Shown piece after piece: positions 7,773 through 14,195 of a stretch of 38,393 nt of DNA. The stretch's first letter is position 1. Every line of letters begins with the position of its first letter. The position numbers were made by a program, and so were the translations under genes. This DNA comes from Lachnospiraceae bacterium NE2001 (lineage in GTDB: Bacteria; Bacillota; Clostridia; Lachnospirales; Lachnospiraceae): NCBI GenBank assembly GCA_900110635.1, contig FOEK01000026.1, positions 1 through 38,393 on the forward strand. The letters are read 5' to 3'. The notes below the pieces were generated by a model. That model made no database searches and was not told the DNA's origin. It worked only from the letters and a program-made list of their open reading frames with translations.

Positions 7773-8555
7773 TTATAAGAATTTATAATTGTGTGCAAGT
7801 GGGCCGCTGCCTTTTCCAAGATCTAGCATTGCATCCAGAGCTCCAGATATATAATCCTTTGCATTCTTAACTGAATTTTCAAGAGACTCGCCCTTTGCAA
7901 GATTTGAAGCAATAGCACTTGAAAGTGTACATCCTGTTCCGTGGGTGTTAGGATTATCAATTCTTTTCCCTTTGAACCACACTGGACCATCAGCACTGTA
8001 CAGAAGATCATTTGCATCATTTACCTGATGTCCACCCTTGCAAAGAACAGCACATCCGAACTTTTCGTAAATTGCCTTCGCTGCCTTCTCCATATCCTCT
8101 TCTGACTCTATCTTCATATCAGATAAAACCTCAGCCTCTGGAATATTTGGAGTGATCACTGTTGCCAGCGGAAGCAGGCACTCCTTAAGTGTTTCGATTG
8201 CATCGTCACTTATAAGCTTAGCTCCGCTTGTTGCTACCATTACAGGATCCACTACTATATTTGATGCATTATACTGCTTTAATTTGTCGGCTATAACGTG
8301 AATCAGTTCAGTCGAAGAAACCATTCCTGTCTTTACTGCATCAGGGAAAATGTCAGTGAATATTGCGTCTATCTGCTTCTCAAGAAACTCTGGTGTTACG
8401 TCCATTATTCCTGTCACGCCAGTAGTATTCTGAGCTGTCAGTGCTGTTATAGCACTCATTCCATAGACTCCATTTGCAGTCATGGTTTTAAGATCTGCCT
8501 GAATACCGGCGCCTCCACTGGAATCACTTCCAGCTATGGTTAATGCTGTGTTCAT
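7773..8555 (-). CDS. thiD: hydroxymethylpyrimidine / phosphomethylpyrimidine kinase ThiD
   Basis: A 260-residue ribokinase-fold enzyme that phosphorylates HMP and then HMP-P to HMP-PP. The family signatures are present: N-terminal TIAGSDSSGGAGIQADLK with the substrate-binding SGGAG, TALTAQNT, and the anion-hole/active-site THGTGCTLSSAIA near residue 210 with its cysteine. The length is typical. It follows thiE after 124 nt that contain a strong hairpin, and precedes the methyltransferase gene. GGTAGG lies upstream of the ATG. It supplies HMP-PP to ThiE. Confidence 0.97.
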   Translation of the reverse strand: MNTALTIAGSDSSGGAGIQADLKTMTANGVYGMSAITALTAQNTTGVTGIMDVTPEFLEKQIDAIFTDIFPDAVKTGMVSSTELIHVIADKLKQYNASNIVVDPVMVATSGAKLISDDAIETLKECLLPLATVITPNIPEAEVLSDMKIESEEDMEKAAKAIYEKFGCAVLCKGGHQVNDANDLLYSADGPVWFKGKRIDNPNTHGTGCTLSSAIASNLAKGESLENSVKNAKDYISGALDAMLDLGKGSGPLAHNYKFL

Positions 8556-8602
8556 ATCATTTTACCTACCTTTCCTATAAAAATCTTACAGCACTTTTGT
8601 AT

Positions 8603-8635
8603 AGCGGCAGAAGGTGGTGCCCCCAATCTGCCGCT
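8603..8635 (-). promoter_or_regulatory. intra-operon hairpin between thiE and thiD
   Basis: A perfect 9-bp stem AGCGGCAGA/TCTGCCGCT (8603-8611 with 8627-8635) has a 15-nt loop that can fold further. There is no T-run on the minus strand, so it is more likely an RNA processing or stability element than a terminator. It lies within the 124-nt thiE-thiD gap, which is long for this otherwise compact operon. Confidence 0.5.
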
Positions 8636-8679
8636 TCTTTGCATTTATTATGTGTCAGCTGCTTATCGTGTCAGGTTTA

Positions 8680-9321
8680 TTAGTTATTCACCATCTCGGC
8701 TGTGACACGCTTCAGCTCTTTTGTTGCGGCAGGAATATCAGCCTGTGCATAGATTGCACTGATAACTGCGATGCCGCATATACCTGTACCGGCAAGCTGA
8801 GGAGTATTATCCACTGTTATTCCACCGATAGCTATTACTGGAATATTAACTGCCTCGCATATAGCCTTCAGCGTCTCGTGAGATACATCGTCTGCATCAT
8901 CCTTGGAGCCAGTTGGGAAAACCGCTCCAACTCCCAGATAATCAGCCCCTCTCTTCTCGGCCAGGATAGCCTGTTCAACTGTCTGAGCTGAAACACCTAT
9001 GATCTTATCCGGACCAAGCTTCGCACGAACATCTCCTGCTTCCATATCACTCTGACCAACGTGAACTCCATCAGCATCCATAGCAATAGCTATATCCACG
9101 TTATCATTTATCACAAATGGTACCTTATACTCAGCACACAGCTCCTTTAGCTGTTTTGCCTCTTCAAGGAAGTGTTCATTATCCAGTTCCTTTTCTCTAA
9201 GCTGGATAAAGGTCGCACCTCCATCAAGACTTTCCTTAACAACCTCGTAAAGAGTTCTTCCATTTAACCAATGGCGGTCTGTAACTGCATATAACAGCAG
9301 GTCCTTTTTATCGAATCTCAT
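8680..9321 (-). CDS. thiE: thiamine-phosphate synthase ThiE
   Basis: A 213-residue TIM-barrel enzyme that couples HMP-PP with thiazole phosphate to thiamine phosphate. Motifs: TFIQLREK, VPFVINDNVDIA, DGVHVGQSDM (pyrophosphate and Mg binding), IGVSAQT, GVGAVFPTGSK and VIAIGGIT. The start is set at MRFDKKD (9321), which has a perfect AAAGGAG 6 nt upstream; a longer frame to 9369 would overlap thiM by 62 nt without a ribosome binding site. The chosen start still overlaps the thiM end by 14 nt, implying translational coupling. Its substrates come from ThiD and ThiM in the same operon. Confidence 0.96.
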   Translation of the reverse strand: MRFDKKDLLLYAVTDRHWLNGRTLYEVVKESLDGGATFIQLREKELDNEHFLEEAKQLKELCAEYKVPFVINDNVDIAIAMDADGVHVGQSDMEAGDVRAKLGPDKIIGVSAQTVEQAILAEKRGADYLGVGAVFPTGSKDDADDVSHETLKAICEAVNIPVIAIGGITVDNTPQLAGTGICGIAVISAIYAQADIPAATKELKRVTAEMVNN

Positions 9322-10129
9322 ACTTTGCTCCTTTATCAAGTGTCTCAGAATCCATGATGTAGATGGCATCGATTATACGGTTACGGTAAGTTGAATTACC
9401 GTCGCCCTCCTGCATATATGACCAGCCAATCTCTCCAGCAAGTCCCATAGTACATACAGCAGCAGCGGCAGCCTCAACAAGATTGTCAGGATTTGCCACA
9501 AGAAATGCTGTAGTAAGGCCTGACAGCTGACAGCCTGTTCCGGTTATCTTGCCCATCTCTGGACGACCATTTCTGATCACGAAGCATTTATCTCCATCAC
9601 TTACCAGGTCGATTGCTCCTGTAATTGCAACAACTGCACCAGCTTTCTTAGCAAAATCCTTTACGAACTTTACTGCACTATCCAGGGTCTCTTCTGTAAC
9701 TGCATCAGCCACATCAGCATCAACTCCCTTTGTAGTTCCGCTTCCAAGTGCAAGGGTCTTGATCTCTGATATATTTCCTCTGATACAGGTGAACTTTATC
9801 TCATCCATCAGCTTTACTGCTGTATCGGTACGAAGGGCCGATGCACCAGCTCCCACAGGATCAAGCAGCAGTACGTGTCCAAGCTCTGCAGCCTTTCTTC
9901 CTGCTCTGAACATTCCCTCTATGGAGTTCTTGTTGAGAGTACCAATATTGATATTCAGACCACCACAGATTGATGTGATGTCCTCAACATCATCCGGTTC
10001 GTCCGACATTATCGGGCTTCCTCCACAGGCCAGCAGTACATTTGCCACATCATTAACTGTTACATAGTTTGTGATGTTGTGCACAAGTGGTACATTTTTT
10101 CTTACATTTTCCAAACATTTTCCTAACAT
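9308..10129 (-). CDS. thiM: hydroxyethylthiazole kinase ThiM
   Basis: A 273-residue ribokinase-like enzyme that phosphorylates the thiazole moiety for salvage. It shows VHNITNYVTVNDVANVLLA near the N-terminus, the substrate region GGSPIMSDEPDDVEDI, LDPVGAGAS, and the phosphate-binding TGTGCQLSGLTTA with the usual cysteine. The length is typical. It is the first gene of the operon, with GGAAGAAG upstream of its ATG, and lies directly behind the TPP riboswitch and its terminator. Its presence without thiG or thiC here indicates salvage rather than synthesis from scratch. Confidence 0.97.
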   Translation of the reverse strand: MLGKCLENVRKNVPLVHNITNYVTVNDVANVLLACGGSPIMSDEPDDVEDITSICGGLNINIGTLNKNSIEGMFRAGRKAAELGHVLLLDPVGAGASALRTDTAVKLMDEIKFTCIRGNISEIKTLALGSGTTKGVDADVADAVTEETLDSAVKFVKDFAKKAGAVVAITGAIDLVSDGDKCFVIRNGRPEMGKITGTGCQLSGLTTAFLVANPDNLVEAAAAAVCTMGLAGEIGWSYMQEGDGNSTYRNRIIDAIYIMDSETLDKGAKYEIR

Positions 10130-10196
10130 AATCTTCTTCCTTTCTACTACATTGATCTATGTTGGTTTCTTAGAATCCTGCCCAGCAGTTTTTCGT

Positions 10197-10233
10197 TAAA
10201 AAAGCAGATACATCCAACCGGACATATCTGCTT
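10197..10233 (-). terminator. riboswitch-controlled terminator before thiM
   Basis: A 14-bp stem (AAGCAGATA arm at 10225-10233 with TATCTGCTT complement at 10202-10210, plus inner pairs with two G-U) and a GGTT loop are followed on the minus strand by six T. It sits between the TPP aptamer and thiM, where TPP binding should favour its formation. Confidence 0.85.
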
Positions 10234-10248
10234 AAAACACGACTATGA

Positions 10249-10330
10249 TCCCTACGTTGGCATTATCCAAATCAGGTAATGGGTCCAAACCATACAGTCT
10301 GTTCTCAGCCGAATCTCGCTCAGCTCCCCG
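10249..10330 (-). promoter_or_regulatory. TPP riboswitch (THI element) of the thi operon
   Basis: On the minus strand the conserved thi-box parts appear in order: GGGGAGC, GGCTGAGAAC, GGACCCATTACCTGAT, GGATAATGCCAACGTAGGGA. This is a full TPP aptamer. It precedes thiM and is followed by a terminator, the classic transcription-attenuation layout. Confidence 0.97.
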
Positions 10331-10349
10331 TTATTTATTTACACGCCGC

Positions 10350-10378
10350 ATTATACAACTCACTCCCACTAAATGCAA
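10350..10378 (-). promoter_or_regulatory. sigma-A promoter of the thi operon
   Basis: On the minus strand TTGCAT (10373-10378) and TATAAT (10350-10355) are separated by 17 nt, close to the vegetative consensus. Transcription would start near 10343, just ahead of the TPP aptamer. Confidence 0.8.
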
Positions 10379-10382
10379 CCAA

Positions 10383-10446
10383 AATGTGCAATAGGGGACA
10401 GACCTATGTGCAATGGGGACAGTCCCCATTGCACCATTGCACATTT
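10383..10446. repeat. palindromic repeat, copy 2
   Basis: This is the most complete copy. It starts with ATGTGCAATAGGGGACAGAC, then carries the perfect palindrome GTGCAATGGGGAC-A-GTCCCCATTGCAC (10408-10434), and ends TTGCACATTT. It follows the stop of the permease-acyltransferase gene and may also act as its 3' hairpin. The -35 box of the thi promoter lies just outside it. Confidence 0.85.
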
Positions 10447-13114
10447 ATTTTTTGGCGAGGTATTCTGTAGCAAATTGTATCTTTGTGGCGTTGAAACCTT
10501 CTTCCATTGGATAGATGAAGAAGGTGTCGTCCAATGTTGAGAGTGTAACGCACTGTCCTTTGCCTCGATAGTCGTACTCAGTGTGGATGGATATTGTTGA
10601 TTTAGGGGCAAAATGCAGTGTCTCTGTCTTATCGGTTCTGTAGTTATAGTAGGTAAGGTCGAAGCCATTCAGGCTGTGCACCAGTCTTCCTTCACCGCAG
10701 TCTACAAAGTTAAATGAATTCGGCAGCGCTTCAATCTTCACGCGGGTATTCAGCAGGTATTTGCCAGCATCGATTTCAGCATTAACGCACTGCCTCTCCC
10801 AGTCGTACCACTCTGGGATATAAAGTGTATCTTTTTCAGGACTTTCAGAGCTGACTGCCACAGCACCACCAGTTTTTTGGTGGAGTGTTCCCAGCTCGTC
10901 CATCTCGAAGGCTGCTCCGCAGGCATCACATTTTATCTCTGCACCAGAAGTGATCATCTTGAATTCCTTCTTGCAGCATATGCACTGATACAGTGGCATA
11001 TGAAGTCCTTCTGCCCTAAAGACATCAGCAATAACCATGTTATTATCTCGCTGATATCTATATTCATCATAGTCAAGATTCTTAACCAGCTTTGAATGTA
11101 TTTCTTGAACGCTAAGACTCTTTGCTTCATCAGCACTTAGGACACAGGTAACATCTGCGTGTAGCTTTACAGCCTTTCTCTCTTTTAGGTTCCATATAGG
11201 GGACAGCAGATAATTGCCCTGCATATTTACGACCACAACAGGAACCTTCAGAAGTCTCACCAGCTTTGCCACAGAAAGTGGAAGCTCCGAAGGAGTTCCA
11301 ACATTTGCATATCGTGCTTCTGGGTAAATGACCATGATGCCTTTACGCTTTATAACATTTCTTATATTTCTGATAAGGGCCTGATCGTTAATGAACTTTC
11401 TTGTTCCGAGGCAGCCCGTCTGTCTGTATATCCACTCGCCAAAGTTTTCGAACCCCTCAAGCTCGGATATGTAATTTGCCCTGTGTGGTGCAAGGCAGAG
11501 CGGTGTTACATAGAAATCTGTAAAGGAGTGATGCGTTCCAAGCACCAGATACGGTGGCTTGATTCCCTCCATGTTGTGCTTATCGATCGTCAGCTTATTC
11601 TTAGCTGTTATCACCTTGCAGATCAGGAGCATCAGGGGAAAGAGAAAAAAATTCTGCTTTGGCGGAACCTTATCCCTGTCAAATGGCTTCTTGTCCGGTA
11701 TAACGTAGGCATCCTTTCTTACATAGCGTCTGATAGGCGCCAGCTTGCAGAGCAGGAAGTACAGGATTCCTGTTGCAAGGAAAGAACAGCCGGTTGGTGT
11801 CAGAACAAAAAGCGCAGGTATATGAACTATTCCCTTTATTGGGTTGTATATTACCAAGGATAAAATGAAACCGAAGGCGAGACATACCAATCCGACTATA
11901 TTAAAACCGTGGGTATAGTCGTAGGAATGATGCCCTTCTAAACCGAAAGCGCTCTTTAAGTCCAGCTTCTGTTTTCTCACCAAGAAGAAATCTACACAGA
12001 GCAGAGCTGCTAGTGGTGCATAAACCAGGGCGCCGATAGTAAGGAAGCTTCCGAAATATTCAGTAATCTTGCCCCATACACAAAGTGCTGTTACGTAAGC
12101 ACCAAGTATCAGAACAAGCACTCTGTATGAAACCTTTGGAAATGTGGACTTTAGCATTACACCATAGATATAGGAACCAACTGCCTGTGTTCCAATATTG
12201 GCAAATGCAACTAAAAGTAGTGAAGACAGTCCGAGGATCGGAGCAGACAGGGTTGCCAGCATCATGGTCGGATCGTCTACCATTTGACCTGTAACATGAT
12301 GCATGGCGATAGCCATAACCGCACCAACTACAACGAAGAAGGAACCTGCAACGCCCTGCCCCAAAACGCCTGCATAGAAGCCGCTTCGTTCAGACTTGCA
12401 GAGCCTTGGCACCTCAGCCATACCTCCAACAAGGGTTATAACAAATGCAAAGTTCGCTTCTATAGAAAGAATATAATTCGTTGTCTCGCTCACATCTCCA
12501 GCTAGTTCAGGCTTGTAGTTCCAGATAACATCTATAGGAACAGATGTGAAACCAACGATTACAACCACAACACCAACAAGAAGCAGAAGTGGAACAAGTA
12601 TTCGTGTGGTCCAGGTGATACTGCCTATTCCTCTATAGGCGATAAATGTACCTAGCACAACACAGGATATACTAAGCACCAGATGTCCTCCCGGGAAGAG
12701 TCCGATGCCAAACAGTCCCAGCAGGTTTTCCATAGAATCTGCGAAGAGCTCGCAGCAAACTGCATACCAGGGGAAGTTTACCAGAATTATAAGAATAGTT
12801 ACGACATTTACTCCTTTAAAGCCAAAGACGCTTCTGAGCCATATCCAGATATCGATGCCGTACCTTACCGACAGAATAACTGGAAGCTGGTATACCAGAA
12901 GCATAAAAAGAGCTGCAAAAAAAGCTCCGATAAGAAGCTGTTTAAAATTGACCAGAGTAGCCAGATATGAGCCCTGGGTATAACTCCAGGTTGCTATACA
13001 GTAACCTGACAGAACCAGCAGAGCATCTATGAAACCGTACTTCCTTTCTTTGGGTAGTACAGGATATGTACCAAAGTACACCTCCTGCTCGATAGCCTTT
13101 TCAACCTTATTCAT
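10445..13114 (-). CDS. NCS1-type permease fused to PlsC-like acyltransferase and zinc ribbon
   Basis: An 889-residue single frame. Residues about 20-460 form a 12-segment transporter of the NCS1 (cytosine/purine/thiamine-type) family, with an unbroken series of hydrophobic helices. Residues about 490-700 match lysophospholipid acyltransferases: HX4D at H528-D533 (THHSFTDF) and YPEAR (597-601) in place of FPEGT. A zinc ribbon follows (C711/C714, C729/C732), then a beta-rich C-terminal tail. The start at 13114 is chosen because its ATG shares one base with the upstream stop (TAATG) and has GGGGGATGGG before it. The two halves normally exist as separate proteins. Substrates of both are unknown; acylation at the inner face of the membrane is an inference. 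It lies upstream of, not under, the TPP riboswitch. Confidence 0.88.
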   Translation of the reverse strand: MNKVEKAIEQEVYFGTYPVLPKERKYGFIDALLVLSGYCIATWSYTQGSYLATLVNFKQLLIGAFFAALFMLLVYQLPVILSVRYGIDIWIWLRSVFGFKGVNVVTILIILVNFPWYAVCCELFADSMENLLGLFGIGLFPGGHLVLSISCVVLGTFIAYRGIGSITWTTRILVPLLLLVGVVVVIVGFTSVPIDVIWNYKPELAGDVSETTNYILSIEANFAFVITLVGGMAEVPRLCKSERSGFYAGVLGQGVAGSFFVVVGAVMAIAMHHVTGQMVDDPTMMLATLSAPILGLSSLLLVAFANIGTQAVGSYIYGVMLKSTFPKVSYRVLVLILGAYVTALCVWGKITEYFGSFLTIGALVYAPLAALLCVDFFLVRKQKLDLKSAFGLEGHHSYDYTHGFNIVGLVCLAFGFILSLVIYNPIKGIVHIPALFVLTPTGCSFLATGILYFLLCKLAPIRRYVRKDAYVIPDKKPFDRDKVPPKQNFFLFPLMLLICKVITAKNKLTIDKHNMEGIKPPYLVLGTHHSFTDFYVTPLCLAPHRANYISELEGFENFGEWIYRQTGCLGTRKFINDQALIRNIRNVIKRKGIMVIYPEARYANVGTPSELPLSVAKLVRLLKVPVVVVNMQGNYLLSPIWNLKERKAVKLHADVTCVLSADEAKSLSVQEIHSKLVKNLDYDEYRYQRDNNMVIADVFRAEGLHMPLYQCICCKKEFKMITSGAEIKCDACGAAFEMDELGTLHQKTGGAVAVSSESPEKDTLYIPEWYDWERQCVNAEIDAGKYLLNTRVKIEALPNSFNFVDCGEGRLVHSLNGFDLTYYNYRTDKTETLHFAPKSTISIHTEYDYRGKGQCVTLSTLDDTFFIYPMEEGFNATKIQFATEYLAKK

Positions 13115-13299
13115 TATACCCATCCCCCTATGATCACAAGAATTAAGCAAATAGCCGCGAATATTCCAGTAAGTATATAATCCTTTTTAGTCATAGCCGG
13201 AATGCCGGTTGTGATTCCTCTGTCATCTATATCGTCTTTGATGACATTTTCCTCAAGATACTCGATTCTCTTTTCTAGCTCCTGATTTTTCTCGTCCAT
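13114..13299 (-). CDS. small coiled-coil membrane protein
   Basis: A 61-residue protein: a charged helical N-terminus (MDEKNQELEKRIEYLEENV) followed by a basic turn and one C-terminal membrane segment (about residues 42-60) ending IIGGWV. AAGGGGG lies 5 nt before the ATG. Its stop codon overlaps the start codon of the permease-acyltransferase gene (TAATG), so the two are translationally coupled and probably work together. It may be an accessory subunit or oligomerisation factor; the family is not recognised. Confidence 0.75.
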   Translation of the reverse strand: MDEKNQELEKRIEYLEENVIKDDIDDRGITTGIPAMTKKDYILTGIFAAICLILVIIGGWV

Positions 13300-13349
13300 T
13301 TAATCCCCCTTAAGATTAGTACACTGATCTCCAATTTGGAAATGGTATA

Positions 13350-14108
13350 CTAGACATACATTTTAATATTAATATATAGTTTATCTTTTTTTGTATTTCC
13401 ACCTTCACTTTCAAAAATAAACTTACCTTTACCTCTGACTGACACCGTGTCGCCGGGCCTTAGCTGCTTAGCATTTTCAGTCATCTGCCTGCCCGAAACA
13501 AACACCTTGCCCTCTGAGATATATCTTACCGCCAGATCTCTGGAAAGCTTATATACTCTGGCTATTATAGCATCCAACCTGTTACTGCTGACAATGATGC
13601 TCTCATCCTTAAGAACTGGAGCGACCTCTGCCGGGATCTCATCACACACATTTACCCTTACTATGGTATGCTTAACCTTTCCCAGACTTTCCATTATATA
13701 ATCACTTATACTGCTGGCCACAAAGATATAGCCTTCGTTATCCCGGACTATGATATCTCCAAGCTTCGTCCTCTCCAGACCAAGCCCTATGACTGAACCC
13801 AGAAAATCCCGATGAGTCAGAGCGTCTGAAAACTTCTTCTGAACCGGCGTGATGTGAAGCAGCGTAATAGGAAATGCTTCTTCGTAGCCTAAGTTTTCGG
13901 GAGAACCAAATCTCACCATACACCTCTCACAGCCCTCAGTGCCTCCTGACACCAGGACTCCTGCAAACGACACCTCTTTCTCCATGGAATAAAATACCGA
14001 AAGCTGTGACATATCAAGAAAGTCGGTGAACATATATCGATTCTCGCTATACGCCCTTTCAGCCAGCTCCATAATTCTGTTTTTCAAAGCAATATCTGTA
14101 TCATTCAT
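13350..14108 (-). CDS. YlmH-like S4-domain RNA-binding protein
   Basis: A 252-residue cytosolic protein. Residues 1-170 match the N-terminal part of the YlmH family (LGSVIGLGLERTKLGDI, GYIFVASSISDYI), and residues about 178-240 form an S4 RNA-binding domain (SRDLAVRYISEGKVFVSG, LRPGDTVSVRGKGKF). In B. subtilis YlmH lies in the cell-division ylm cluster and takes part in ribosome-associated quality control; here it is outside such a cluster. The family assignment is secure, the role is by homology. The ribosome binding site (GGTGTGA) is modest. A half copy of the palindromic repeat lies just upstream. Confidence 0.9.
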   Translation of the reverse strand: MNDTDIALKNRIMELAERAYSENRYMFTDFLDMSQLSVFYSMEKEVSFAGVLVSGGTEGCERCMVRFGSPENLGYEEAFPITLLHITPVQKKFSDALTHRDFLGSVIGLGLERTKLGDIIVRDNEGYIFVASSISDYIMESLGKVKHTIVRVNVCDEIPAEVAPVLKDESIIVSSNRLDAIIARVYKLSRDLAVRYISEGKVFVSGRQMTENAKQLRPGDTVSVRGKGKFIFESEGGNTKKDKLYINIKMYV

Positions 14109-14120
14109 ATTTCACACCGT

Positions 14121-14152
14121 AATGTGCAAAAAGGGACAGACCTATGCACATA
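14121..14152. repeat. palindromic repeat, copy 3 (short form)
   Basis: AATGTGCAAAAAGGGACAGA is followed by CCTATGCACAT. It has TGTGCA/TGCACA ends but lacks the long GGGGACAGTCCCC palindrome. It lies between the hybrid kinase and the YlmH-like gene, both on the minus strand. Confidence 0.75.
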
Positions 14153-14195
14153 TTACTTCTTTGGCATAATACACTTCGCCTTTTTTTATTAAGAC

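Noticed and set aside
9549-10067. Plus-strand frame of 172 codons opposite thiM
   Set aside because: It lies wholly antisense to thiM, is dominated by Ser, Ala and Pro, and has no motif or ribosome binding site.
10445-13114. The permease as a thiamine-regulated transporter
   Set aside because: The TPP riboswitch and its promoter lie downstream of this gene and face thiM, so it is not under that control.
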